64,000 bases of DNA from Halictus rubicundus. Lineage: Eukaryota; Arthropoda; Insecta; Hymenoptera; Halictidae. Positions 46,600 to 57,943 of this stretch are shown one piece after another. The notes under the pieces were generated by a model, which was not told the origin of the DNA, ran no database searches, and saw nothing but the letters and a program-made list of their open reading frames with translations. The stretch covers positions 8,528,310 through 8,592,309 of the forward strand of contig NC_135152.1 in the NCBI RefSeq assembly GCF_050948215.1. The letters are read 5' to 3'. A program made the translations under genes and the position numbers. How positions within the stretch are numbered: position 1 is the stretch's first letter; every line of letters starts with the position of its first letter.

Positions 46600-47252
46600 G
46601 GTTCTTTTTTTTCCCCTCCTTCCGGCGGCACTTCGTAGTTTCCGGTATACCGGCCTGGCCGCGAGGAGGGAACTGGGATCTCCTCGGCCGAGCAGATCGA
46701 GAAAACTACGAAACTCCGCGAAAGCGAACGGCGCGCCGGCGAGGGAAAGAGAATCTGGTGAGAAAAAATTTCGAACAGCCCTCGCAACGCGGCGTGCACA
46801 GGGAAATGACGGGGAAGGGACGGCATCCGAGGAAAAAAGTAAAAGAAACACGGGAAAGTTTTGCAGCTTGGCCGAACGGTATCCTTATGCAAGATACGTG
46901 CCAACGAAGTTGCCGTGTCGGGGCTGAACGGTGAAATACATTCGCGGGAAATCGTGAGCGACGAATCGAGAACGCTTCCGATTTCCTTTACGGGGCGCCG
47001 CGGCGCTCAAATTCTCGGCGTGCTGATGTTTCGCCGTCGGGAACGATGATTGACGGCCGATCGGCTAAATGGAGTGTACAAAGCGTGTCGTATTCGGTGT
47101 GTATGCGCTATTCGGTTATCCGTTGTTCTTTGCCGCGGTGTGCTCGCCGTTGGGAGAATTTGTGGCTCCCGGCAACTCGAGAGCGTTTCGTTCTTTTTGC
47201 AAGCAAATGGATTCGCAAATTGGTTCCTCCGTCAGAAGTCATGCTTGTGAAT

Positions 47253-47350
47253 AGACTGCGGATTTTTATGGAAAATAAACCTCTTTCCAGGTCGATCGTG
47301 ACAGAACCGGAATTAAAATGAAGTTTCTCTTTCAATCGTTTTTATAAGCA
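47253..47350 (+). repeat. Family B repeat
   Basis: AGACTGCGGATTTTTATGGA then AAATAAAC, followed by CTTTCAATCGTTTTTATAA, similar to the tail of the copy at 56929. Confidence 0.6.
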
Positions 47351-50300
47351 GATACGACGTAGAGATACAATAAAAGATGAGAAGAAGATACAAGATATAG
47401 CAAAACGCAGAAGAATCTAGAAAAATATTCGAAATTGTATTACGAACAAATTATAGAGTCCATGGAAAATGTGGTATTTCATAATCATTACAAAATTAAA
47501 ATTTTCATCGCAGAAGATTATCAGAATATTTATGCAGGGTGTCCCATTTGAAGTTCCGCACGAAATTATTTCCCAAACTATAGCTCATTGTGAAAAATAT
47601 TGCAAATAAAACTTACTCTGTTTCGTGGGAGGCATGTTATGGTGACGAAATTTCAATGTGACCTCTGTTTCTGTATACAGGACTGTACGTTTTTATTTAG
47701 GCAAGCGTGTAGCCTATCCCGAGACGAATTCACTGACTTATAACGCGTTCGTCGTCCAAGGTCATTCAAGGTCATTTAATGCCGGTAAAGCGATTGTAAA
47801 ACTACAAATCCCCGAATCTGGTAACAAGATTCATAACGTGACACCGAACTCCCGTTATACTACACCCTCCATTCAGAAGCGGGACTAATCGCGAACGCAA
47901 AGTCTAAAATAAGCGGTGCGATGTGGGTCGCCGGTGTTACACCGACTACAAGAGTGAATTGTCCTATTTTCGGGGACGTTTTCGATCCGCGAATAAATCA
48001 CCGGTGGTCGCAAGGGACCGGCGGGAGACGTCACGCGGAATAATAACGGCGAGTCCAATTTCTGCGATGATAAGCATAAATAATTACACGTGGCGATACG
48101 ATCCGAGGGATAGCCCCCGGATTGTTGTAATCTTGAATAAAACAGCGGGGCCGATAGGTGGTTGTTGTCGCGTTCATGCCGGCTTTTCCCGTAACCTGCG
48201 AGCCGTGGCGGGCCAGTAACTTTTAATTCGCGTGCCCAACGCCGACCAATCTGTGTCGTGCGCGCTCCTATTACCCCTGATAAGGTCGGGGTAATTTATT
48301 TACCGAGCGAGGGGATGCCATCACGCGACTTCCTCTCTCCACCTTTCCTCCGGCCATCCGGAAAACACGTAAAAGAACACGGCCGACCCGACGGATTCGA
48401 TGGCGCAGCGGTCGGCACCATGAAAAGCATCGGAACACCCGAGCACGACGGCTCCAAAAACTATTGGCACTCCAAATTACCGAAAAACTACCGTTATCCA
48501 ACCAGTATAGAATAAAACAGTATTTGAAACGAAAATATTATCAAGGAGTGTTTTATAAACTGTGTTATGTAATAATCAATCATGATTTTCAGAGATTATT
48601 GACTTTTCTACTAGTATAAATTCCATTTTAAATACTCAATTGATTTTACAATATATGTAACAAATCCAAATAATGTATTTTCCAGCACTGCGCGAGAAAA
48701 TTTGTAAAATCCAAAGTAACCACAGGTTTATAAAAATCAATCCTAATTTTTATTTTTGTTTTTTTTTTCCCTATTACAAGGAATGATCTGATTAGTGTCA
48801 ACTTTTCTTTCGCATAAACGAGAGGTGATTACACGGGAAAAGGGAATTTATAGCAGACACCAAAGTCGTAGAAAATATCTTTTCTTTTTTCGAGAAACCA
48901 AGAGAATTCTGCTATCATGGACCAGTTATCCGGTTCGTCGAAACATCAGGGTTGCTGGAGGCTGGCAGGGGTGGAGAGGAATCACCTGACAATGAGCGAG
49001 AGAGTGGCATATAAGACCAGAAAAGGGTTCCCCTTCCGGGGAGACGTGATCGATGATCCAGCGCAAGACATTGAACCCCTTCCGCCATCCACCCCCACCG
49101 GGATGCTCGGTTCTTGCGAATTTTATTCGTGGTCGCTGGTGTAAGCCGCGTTACCCAAGAATATTGCATTCTCTTTGAATAGAATACCCCGTCCCATGAA
49201 ACCTTGATAGATTAAAGGTGACACGCTTAAATTAAACGTTCCTCCCCGCGTCGACAAACGTACAATAATTTGAGGACTGTAGCACAGTCGAACATAAATC
49301 ATTACTTCGTCTCGCAGATTTGTCCATATAAAAAATATTACATTTTAGCCTGAACGTTGCAAGTCCTTCATTAACACTACCATCAGTTAACTTCTGACCG
49401 GTACCATAAACCTGAAATTATAAATGAAATAGTACATACTGAAATATATAATTTGTAGCACCCGGAATGAAGCAGCAAAAGGTTTGAATGACATAATTCA
49501 GAACATATAATGTTCCGAATCTCACACAATATTTCATTGTTCGGTCGTTCTACGTTTGAAACAGTCGTGAAAATAAATATCAATAAAATATAGCAATTTC
49601 TAACGAATTTTTGACGAAGTCTTTTATCCGCTTACATCGGAGGTAATTTCTCGAATTTTCGGCTGAGACAGTCTCAGGAAATTTTAATGCTCTTCCCCCT
49701 TTGATTCGACGCGAATGCAAAAGCGATACGATTGCCGGAGGCTATTGTGAAAACTTTCGTAGCGATTTTCCTTGGAGTTTCCGTATTGATCGTCATCGCG
49801 AGGAAAAAAGCTGAAAGGCAAGGAATAATAGAAGACATCATTGAACAGCCCGGGATAGGATATGACATCTCTTCGATTACGATTCCGAGGCATGACTAGA
49901 GGATTTGCAGACGTGCAAAGAAAGCCCAGCCGAAGGCGGAAAATAGAGGTGACGACATTTCGTCGGGCGACATGTAGAAAGAAGAGGAAGAGGAGAAGGA
50001 AGACGAAGAAGAAGAGGAAGAGGCAGCATGATTCCGCCCTCTACAGTTCGCAAGAATTTACCTAGAGACGCCATAGAATCGCTTTTCGTCGCTCGACACC
50101 GTTCAAATTTCATTATGTCATATTACGATTGCTGAAACCTTTGTCGTCAAAACGTAATAAAACCCGAGGATCGTGCTGATAGTCGTCGCGTATTCAAGGG
50201 ACTGACGAACTGGATTTATAGGGAGAACGTTTTCAAGAGAATCTATCCGTCGTCGAATTCATATGTCTCCTATGTGTTTCAGCACGTTCGGTTTATAGTG

Positions 50301-50420
50301 CGATTCTTAGTGCGACTTTCCCAAATTCATCTGCGTGGACTCTTCAATTGTCACATCGTTCCGATATACAGTGGGAAAGCGAGTTAACTCTCCAATTAAA
50401 CTGTTCTCAGAAATTCTCAG
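47351..50420. other. Mixed unique DNA, no gene recognised
   Basis: AGGGTGTCCCATTTGAAG at about 47536 resembles ends of some insect DNA transposons but has no partner. 47900-48480 and 48900-49150 are GC-richer. Frames 47923-48515 and 49674-50113 are unrecognised; the latter spans an AGAAGAGGAAG purine tract (49980-50030). Confidence 0.45.
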
Positions 50421-50500
50421 TTAGACGAAATTTCTCGATATATGTCGCCAAGGCCTGAATGATAAACGTCGCGGAATTATCTCCACCACCGCGGTCTATA
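50421..50500 (+). mobile_element. Family A MITE, copy 15 (left arm only)
   Basis: TTTCTCGATATATGTCGCCA, AGGCCTGAATGATAAACGTC, GCGGAATTATCTCCACCACC, GCGGTCTATA, then a family B copy within about 20 bp. The terminal CAGTG is eroded. Confidence 0.7.
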
Positions 50501-50514
50501 AGAGATCTACTAAT

Positions 50515-50615
50515 AGGAATATATTTTCAACTTAGTCAGCTTTTATTTTGCATAAAGATCCGCAGTCTAATAATTTTATTATCGTAATATAATTATTGCT
50601 GCAGGAATTAAATTA
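50515..50615 (-). repeat. Family B repeat, close relative of the copy at 56929
   Basis: The reverse complement reads TAATTCCTGCAGCAATAATT, ATTATTAGACTGCGGATC, TTTATGCAAAATAAAAGCTG, ACTAAGTTGAAAATAT. Over about 93 bp it differs from 56929-57020 at only about six positions. It sits beside a truncated A element, as the other copy sits inside one. Confidence 0.8.
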
Positions 50616-53600
50616 TATCGGATTTTCTTTGCCATGTATTAATCTCAACGACGTTTAGTAAATTTGATTTGTAAAATTTTATCTCAGCCGGAAGTTTGAA
50701 AAATATGTGTCACGAGCAAAATTCGCGATTTCGTAATACGTTTAGAAATAACAATTCCGAAATAATAAACGAATAAATTTTATTTGCTAACCTATGGTCA
50801 TTGAATTCGCACGGTATTTCCGTGTGACGCTCGAAACTGTTTGAGAGCTTACAGCGTAAACAAAAAATTTGATTCAAATAGAACACGACACCGACAGCAA
50901 ACATGGTATCACATTACTTCCGTTTTACGGTTTGCAAAACAGTCAAGGAAATTTCATCGCACCATAGAATCCAATTGCGGAACAAAAAACGTATAGAATG
51001 GTGTTACCGAATCGTCACGCAAAACGCGAGCAAAATGGCTGTCGTAGAGATGCACGGTACCGCAAATTGTGCTCCTAGTTTAACCAGCAAACTTTCAGTG
51101 AACAGACAAAGTCGAACACGTCTTATTTAAACAATCACTCACGCCGAAATACATTTTGTTATCGAAATGATTCCACAGAAGATGTTCCGAAGTTCATTTA
51201 GTGCTGATTATCAAACCGTGTGTTTGTGTTTCTACGGAAATAAAATTTTCTGTGTTCCAATGCAAAGATTGGGATGGCAGAAAAATTTGAAGAACTCGAA
51301 TTAGGGTAGGGAAACGTTGAGATACATAAAATGCACAGTTCTCTGCGAACGATGCTGAATAACATTAAACACAACATGGTTTATACTGCCACAATAAAGT
51401 GAAAAAATTACACGACGAATTAAGAAAAAAAAATTGAAAAATTGTTGACAACCTCCACCTGAAAATTCAGTGAATATTAGAAAGATTTTGTTTGTTTAAA
51501 CAAGTTCGTGGACTGAGAGCTTAGGTCACGATAAGGTCCCCGGAGATCGGGGACGTTTCGTACGTTCAGAAATTGCTGGAATCGTTTTTGAAAATCGAAA
51601 AACGTATCGAATTCTTGCTGTCCAATGGGCGGCAAAGAAGCCTACTACATTACCGCCGGAAGACAACACCGTTACGGACAGCGGGTACTTCTGCGAGTCT
51701 GGTTGCGTCTCGCAAGGAACACCCATGGCCGGGTTCAATACCCGAAGATAACTAGTTTCACAAGCCGAAGATAACGCACCAACCAGTCCCGGCGAATCGC
51801 AAGTCTCGGCCGATAACAGGCTAACTCGATTTTCGCGATTCTTTGTCGGGGCTCGTTAAACGTAATCCAGAAGTGAACGAACACGAGCCAGCGATGCAAT
51901 TTATTTATTAAGTGGTTTCCAGCAACCAGTGAAGCGGGGACCGCTCGTTGTACCGCGCGACCAGATCTGCGGTCTGTAATTTACGGACGCCGCGGTCGGA
52001 TCCGTAATTAGAAGATAATAAAGTTCAAACGAACAACGGTGTCGTGTCCCCTGGCATAACGGTTCGTAGAATGTTCGATGGGAAGACAAAGTGCCGGATC
52101 TTCCGTGTAACGTTGGTTTTAATGGCGACCGGTGGAAACGAACCGAAGGATTTCATTGTGATTTCACGGCGTTTCAAAGGTTAGGAGGATTTGCATACAA
52201 ACCGAAGGGTCGTCTGCATAAACTCGGCAATTTTGGAAATCTCCGGGCGTTAATCGGACGGCTGACAGTTACGCTCGAATTTCCGCGTATTTCATCGGCA
52301 CCTGGTGAATACCGAACGAAAGTTATGGCTGCCTCGGTTTCGCGAGCCTTGTATTTTACGATCGATCTGCCCGTAAATTCGCGGCGAGACCGGCAAAAGA
52401 GCCTAGCGCACATTTTATTACCATTTTCACCGTCAACTGCGCTAACAAAGATGGTATCGTCCGGCCATTCTTTATGCTGTCTTTCGGCCGCGTTTTGTAC
52501 CTACTCTTTTCGTGTGTGTGTGTTTTTTTTTTCTATAAAGCAAAAGAGAAGAGAGAGAGAAACGAGATTTGGCACAAAAGGGGCCGACACGTAATCGAAC
52601 CGGGGCGCCACGATTCTCGGTTTTATTCCGGCGTATTTTGCGATGATCCTTTTCGTGGCGGGACCCCGTGGTTCTACGGGGTCGGCGCTATAAACGTTGC
52701 CAACCGATGCGCTTATTTACGGCGGTGAAAATAGTAAATTATCGAATCGACTGCGCGTTGACGATCCCGGGACTCTTTCAAGGGAACATTTATTAGGCGC
52801 GAAACGACGGTGCCTCGGAAATTAATGGTGGATCCGCCGGCCGAAGCATCCGGGGGATATAAAATATTTCGGACGGTGGGAGACCATCGTTAACGCGCCA
52901 CTACCTAGAACTGGCCTATCTCGTTAGCGACGCGATCGTTAAGATCTCCGGGACATCGCGTGATCTCCGGGACTCGCGTTCAACTTTTTCCCAATTAGGT
53001 AATCGATGCTCCGGCCGGGCCAATCGAATATACGAACCCGATAACGATCTCCACGGATTTTATAAATCGGGGATATCCGGCGCGGCGCTACCGGACCGAA
53101 TCGAACGGTCGTTCGCCAAATGGCGGCGTAATCTACCGATAGATCGGAACACGCGGTATTTAAAAACCAATCAGCCGCGCGAACGGCCGAACGTAAACAA
53201 AAATCGCTGCAATTCCCCGATTCTTGTACAACGACCCGAGATTTATGTTACTACTGGACGGAACAGTGTTTGTTCATCAATCATTCCCGGAATGTTTCGA
53301 TAAACAGTGATTTATCTTCCTTCCGAGTACCGTGTGAAAGTCCGCGAATATTACACTATCAGTTTCTACGATATAGGTTGGCTCAAAATTCCGCCGGTTT
53401 TTATTTCGTTCAGAATTTTTTCCAATAAAAATTGACTATCGCTGATGCGGGGTATTCGTTGGTCTCTGTTCGAACGTATCGGGATTATTCTGACATTCTA
53501 TTTGACCTTTAGTTGTAATTAAACTGCGCATTTTTATGCATAATAGAAATTGTCTGAATTACTATAATAGTAATATACTGCTATTAGGAAACTGGGGAAG

Positions 53601-53836
53601 CTGAGTCCTATGTGGAGGTCTTCAGTCCTGGGAAAAAATAAAAATGTGTGCTGATCTTTTGTTGCTACAATCGTTAAATTGTTAGTTTGCAACTTTAAGA
53701 ATTGGGGTTAATGGAAAAGAAAAAGTTATTACACTTTTTTATAACTGAGCTATGGGTATATAAAGAAGATCGATAATTTCATTCTAAATAATAATTTCAG
53801 GGGAAGGTGTTATTGAAATTATTGGTAAGGGATATT
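50616..53836. other. Mixed stretch, no gene recognised
   Basis: The plus frame 52091-52594 (167 codons) in GC-rich DNA has no known motif and ends in a T-rich and GA-rich tract. 52750-53300 is CpG-rich. At 53373 ATAGGTTGGCTCAAAATTCC resembles a mariner end without a partner. Confidence 0.45.
53519..53557 (+). repeat. Family B core copy
   Basis: TTAAACTGCGCATTTTTATG then CATAATAGAAATTGTCTGAA. It diverges at GCGC for GCGG. Confidence 0.6.
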
Positions 53837-54093
53837 TTATTTTATTTCAGTAAATATACGTAGGTTGTTATTAATAAAACTTTCAAGTGGAGAGTCCTGC
53901 AGCATCCTTCGCACTTGTTCTGATGAATCACTATCTTTATTTATTAATAGATTAACTGCTTCATCATATGGACGACACAAATTGTTCACCAAGACCAAAA
54001 ATTCATTTTTATCAAGATATATCGAACACACCAAACTACCACTCACGCAATGCCAGCGGGTTAAAGTTACCAGCTCAGTATGACAAATTTTAA
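53837..54093 (-). CDS. Candidate 3'-terminal exon or gene relic, unknown protein
   Basis: I do not recognise the product. After a possible acceptor CTAGACAG (54094-54101), an 84-codon frame runs KICHTELVTLTRWHCVSGSL, then VCSIYLDKNEFLVLVNNLCR, PYDEAVNLLINKDSDSSEQV and ends NNNLRIFTEIK with TAA at 53837. AATAAA overlaps the stop and recurs just before it. The composition (Asp/Glu/Lys/Leu/Asn with few repeats) looks like real protein. Upstream, a second minus frame (54067-54510) overlaps in another phase and reads VNNRIYCDVYFEPVERMFAT, so this may be one coding sequence broken by a frameshift. The polypyrimidine tract before the acceptor is weak. Confidence 0.3.
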
Positions 54094-54510
54094 CTGTCTA
54101 GTTTCGGTTCCAATGATTAAATTATTTCGTGAAAAATTTTGATATTCGACGTTGAGCCCGTTAAACAAATCTGTTGCAAACATTCTCTCTACCGGTTCGA
54201 AATACACATCGCAGTAAATCCTGTTGTTAACGGGGGAAATTGAAATCGCGATCGAAGGGTAGCTGCTTCCAGCTGCGTGGCGATTCATTTCCCTGACGGC
54301 GTCCAGAACACCAAAGGATCCATAGATTATCCGCAAACCCTTAAGATAACGAAGGAAATCGCGATTATTATTATTATTAGTTAGGCCGTTAAACTTTTCA
54401 GATCGGCTCGCATCAGACCGGCCGTAAAACGACGCGAGAACTGTAGTCCGTAGCGTTTTAACAGTCTCCCATGAAAGAGAGAATCTATGCGTCCTGGCTC
54501 GGAACGTCAT
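54067..54510 (-). CDS. Open frame of 147 codons, unknown
   Basis: Starts ATG at 54510 and ends TAA at 54067. It includes an Asn run from an (ATT)n stretch at 54363-54377 and segments RYLKGLRIIYGSFGVLDAV and YCDVYFEPVERMFATDLFNG. It overlaps the candidate exon at 53837-54093 in a different phase. It is less GC-biased than neighbouring frames. No family is recognised, and it could be a chance frame. Confidence 0.2.
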   Translation of the reverse strand: MTFRARTHRFSLSWETVKTLRTTVLASFYGRSDASRSEKFNGLTNNNNNRDFLRYLKGLRIIYGSFGVLDAVREMNRHAAGSSYPSIAISISPVNNRIYCDVYFEPVERMFATDLFNGLNVEYQNFSRNNLIIGTETRQLKFVILSW

Positions 54511-55841
54511 AATCCGGGCAAATTCGTTTCGCGATCCACCGGGTTACCGGGAGGAGGAGGACCGTATAGATCGAGCCGTCGATCAGGAATCCGCGTCGCT
54601 GGCCGATAACGACGGGCACAATAGCGAGGACCGGTTATTTATAGGCCAGTAAAAATTTAAATAAATTCCCACCGCGGGCAGAACGGGGCTCGCGGTTATT
54701 TATTCACCTAATGCAAGAGGAGCTGTATCCCCGGCACGGCCGAAACCATCATTATTCGATTTTCGGCGAAGTTTTAGCGTCCGAGGGCCCGGGTTCGCGG
54801 ACCCGTAGACGATCGTTCAGTAGTAAATTTTCACCCTTTCCACCCGGGCAGTAAATTCACCTTCGCCTTTCAATAGGACCACATCAACGGAAGGGCCGGT
54901 GCTCCCTTGAGAACCCGGGGCCCCTCTTCTTCCTCCTCTTCGTGGTACGATACCCTCCGCCCAGATCGGGTCTTTCTCTCGCCGTCGTGGCTCGTTTTCA
55001 CCGGCGGCCTTTCTCTTTTTCCCCACGAGACGCGGCTGTTGCTCGTCGCCCTGCCGCGCTGCGCAGCGCTGCGCCGCTTTCCTCTCGTTTTATTAGTTTT
55101 CGCCGCAATGGCGATCGCCGGCTCGCGATGGTGGCGATGACGATCAAACGGCCGGTAGTGGTGGCAGACACCGGTGGACACCCGTGACGGTGATACGAGG
55201 AGAACGACAGTGGCGGTGGCCAGCGATGGTAGTGGTGGAGGTGACCACGAAGACGACGACCACGGATGGGTCTCCGCGCGAGAGAAAAGGCGCCGATGGA
55301 AGGAGAGAAATTCCCGGCAAGGCTGCGAATTCACGGGTTGGGCGTGGACAATATTTATGTCCGCTTCTTCCGACCGTTATCATTCCTCTCTCCTCGTTTT
55401 TATTCGTCCCCTCTCCTTTTCTTTTTTTTTTCTTCTTCTTTTTTCCACCGACTTGTACCACCGCAGGAATCCGTGTTGCGTCCCCGATTTTCTGCTCGTT
55501 TTTCCTTTCGGCGCGAGGAAGCTACCTACCCGTGTTGTTTCGCCGTTCAACCTGCCTGCCTGCCTGCCTGGCCGTCTTTGCCCGCTTTTGCCTGGCCTCC
55601 GCCGATCGTCTCTTAGCCGGACCGACCATGATCGTAGCGACCATGCCCTTTTACATATTAATAACGCGGCCCGCGTCCTTTACTACCCTCTTCACGGGAA
55701 AAATGAAACGAGACGCTTCCGCCGCGCGACTCACCGAGTTTGCCTGGGCGTGGACGATATTTATGTTGCGATGAATTTTAACCGATCGCGCCGCCTCTAA
55801 CCATAACCCCTCCGCTTCTCGCTTCGCCTTCTTCTCACTTC
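54511..55841. other. GC-rich, pyrimidine-skewed island
   Basis: Long frames occur in several phases and on both strands at once (54870-55334 minus, 55174-55800 plus, 55184-55774 plus, 55144-55461 minus). This is expected of stop-poor GC/CT DNA rather than of one gene. A (CCTG)5 tetranucleotide lies at 55551-55570. Confidence 0.5.
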
Positions 55842-55945
<104 letters not shown>

Positions 55946-56085
55946 GCTACGGACGGAGTCGATTCCGATTCGACTCTTCAGAGCTTGGAGGATCGATTAT
56001 TTTGTGGCTCAGGGGGTACCACCGAGATCGACCTCTTTGTGGATTTTTTTGTTTTCGAAAAACTTCTATCTTCGTAGAAGACATA

Positions 56086-56226
56086 TGTAATGACTGTAAA
56101 GTAAGGGATGTTCCTTTGAAACCTCGACAACTGATTCCATTGCCTCCAAAGACTGCGAGATGTTCCTCATGCAAACGTTGCGCTTTGATTAATATAATTG
56201 TAATGACTATAAAGTAAAGGATAGAA
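56086..56226 (+). repeat. Short direct repeat, spacing 113 bp
   Basis: TGTAATGACTGTAAAGTAAG at 56086 and TGTAATGACTATAAAGTAAA at 56199. AGAAGACATATGTAA also occurs at both ends, before the first and after the second. Confidence 0.6.
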
Positions 56227-56469
56227 GACATATGTAACTTCCAATTATTCAATTTTTTAGAACCGTTTGGAGTTGTTTTTTATCCAGCACAAGCAGTTTT
56301 GTCGCCCTCGAAGTGTCGCCATTTCTATAATTATAAATATTCTTTTAAAAATCCTACGGGTATATTGTGAGTGATACATTCTTGTTTGTATACAATAACA
56401 AAAAGAATTTTTCGTTTTAGGCATTTCAATTCATACCGGCGATGATGACCATTTTGTAGTATTTCTAGT

Positions 56470-56547
56470 TTAACCCTTTCAACTCGGATTTCCCCTTAAG
56501 GAGACATTGTAAATCTAGCATAGATGACTCCGAGTGCAAGGTGTTAA
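56470..56547. mobile_element. Miniature TTAA-flanked element, 78 bp
   Basis: TTAACCCTTTCAACTCGG at the left and CCGAGTGCAAGGTGTTAA at the right. The outward ends CCCTTTCAACTCGG and CACCTTGCACTCGG match at 11 of 14 positions and TTAA flanks both. Ends of this type are consistent with a piggyBac-class MITE distinct from those at 12969 and 23321. Confidence 0.6.
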
Positions 56548-56805
56548 CAAAATCAGAGAATAAATCCGAAAGTTATACGAAGGCTGGAACTTCAATAGTG
56601 GCAACACTGATTAGGAAGCGAAGCAAGACGGAATTAATTATTCTCACTGCCACCACATATTAGTCTACGCCTTACCTACCTTACCATAAATGGACACTTC
56701 TTTCCGAATCGAAGCGCATGCGCTATGGCGAGAAGAAGGTAGCCCTCTATGAGTTACCGATCTAATCTCATTCGATTCCTGTTCCCAGGATTATGCAAGA
56801 AATAC

Positions 56806-57148
56806 ATCGATATATGTCAACGACACGGGTCTTGCCAGCGTCATGTATCGTCCAGGAGACATACCCGAGCCATATTACGTTTACACTCCTCGGCGCCCGA
56901 GGCCTCTCGAGCTTCTTGGCCCCTTACCTAATTCCTACAGCAATAATTATATTATGACAATAAAATTATTAGACTGCGGATTTTTATGCAAAATAAAAGC
57001 TGTCTAAGTTGAAAATATCTTCTTTTAATCATTTTAACAAGCCTCCCGAGCTTCGCGGCCCCTCACGGGGTATACCCCGCGGTAGTGGGGATAATTCCGC
57101 GACATTTATCCTCCAGGCCTTGGGGACATATACAGAGAAATCACCGTA
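56806..57148 (-). mobile_element. Family A MITE, copy 16, interrupted by family B
   Basis: The first part (56806-56928) runs TCGATATATGTCAACGACAC, GGGTCTTGCCAGCGTCATGT, ATCGTCCAGGAGACATAC, TTTACACTCCTCGG, GGCCTCTCGAGCTTCTTGGC. The second (57041-57148) runs GCCTCCCGAGCTTCGCGGCC, TCACGGGGTATACCCCGCGG, GATAATTCCGCGACATTTAT and ends GAGAAATCACCGTA. The block around CTCGAGCTTC is present on both sides of the B insert, so about 25 bp are duplicated. Confidence 0.8.
56929..57040 (+). repeat. Family B repeat inside A
   Basis: TAATTCCTACAGCAATAATT, ATTATTAGACTGCGGATTTT, TATGCAAAATAAAAGCTGTC, then TTTTAATCATTTTAACAA. The best-preserved B copy together with 50515-50615. Confidence 0.8.
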
Positions 57149-57775
57149 GATCCCTCCATCTAATGGCATACTACGACTTCTACATCGCTGGCAACGAGTT
57201 GTTGACAATGCTGGTGCCTACATTGAAGGACTGTAGTAGTTCCACACATTGATTTGTATTATTAATAAATAAATAGCTGCCACTATTAAAGATTCTAACC
57301 CTCGTATATTACGTGTCCCAAAAAAAGATAGAAGTTTCTCGCTCAGCCATTGCAACACCTTAAATATCTCTACATCCAGGTACTTCGAACCATCTTCTTG
57401 CAAGATGTTGCCCGTCCATGGTCCTTTCATCTGATCCAGCAAATCGGCTGTCGCCGAATTTGGCGGGCGACGTGCCCTCCGTTCGCAAGGAGGATCGCGA
57501 TGTCGGATCGACATCAATCTGACACGGAACCAGCCGCGGGACGACTTTATCAATCTCGACACCGATCGGCCCAGCAAATCTCCTGCAAAAGAGCCGAGGC
57601 TAAAAGGATCCGCAACGGTACCGCTTGCCCGTGATGAAATCACTCTTCGGGGTGTTTGATCCTCGTTTTTTGCCGGGCTTCTGCGAGATTACCGATACCA
57701 CGGATACCGCGAAAGTGCAACGGGTCGTAATAAAATCGAATGGGGCACGGGATCTGCGCGAAGGTTGCAAATAAA
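57149..57775. other. Stretch with overlapping opposite frames
   Basis: The minus frame 57218-57643 (141 codons) has a C-terminal part reading YLDVEIFKVLQWLSEKLLSF. The plus frame 57350-57634 covers the same DNA. Neither is recognised and neither has convincing exon signals. Confidence 0.3.
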
Positions 57776-57943
57776 AGACGCGAATTCTCGATATATGTCA
57801 AGAACGCATAACCGATCCCTGTTATGTTTACACTCCTAGGCGTCCGAGGCCTCTCGAGCTTCGTGGCCCCCACTCTATAGTGGGGATAATTCCGCGACGT
57901 TTATCATCCAGGCCTTGGCGACATATACAGAGAAATTACTGTA
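57776..57943 (-). mobile_element. Family A MITE, copy 17
   Basis: GCGAATTCTCGATATATGTC to CATATACAGAGAAATTACTGTA. Reverse orientation. Keeps GTTATGTTTACACTCC, GTCCGAGGCCTCTCGAGCTT, GTGGGGATAATTCCGCGACG, TTTATCATCCAGGCCTTGGC. The left terminal CAGT is eroded and the GACGCTGGCAAGACC segment is deleted. Confidence 0.8.

Larger units (their letters stand above)
45789..47250. other. GC-rich island with GA microsatellite
   Basis: The plus frame 45808-46347 (179 codons) and minus 45948-46475 (175 codons) overlap fully. Neither carries a family motif. (GA)n lies at 46364-46403 and a (GGGCC/GGGTC)n tract at 46559-46599. Confidence 0.5.

Noticed and set aside
52091..52594. 167-codon plus frame
   Set aside because: No family motif, and it ends in T-rich and GA-rich low complexity; kept only as part of the stretch description.
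55174..55800. 208- and 196-codon plus frames
   Set aside because: Two phases and the minus strand are open over the same pyrimidine-rich DNA, which indicates stop-poor composition rather than a gene.
57218..57643. 141-codon minus frame with a plausible C-terminus
   Set aside because: No clear acceptor, no polyadenylation signal close by, and an opposing plus frame covers the same DNA.
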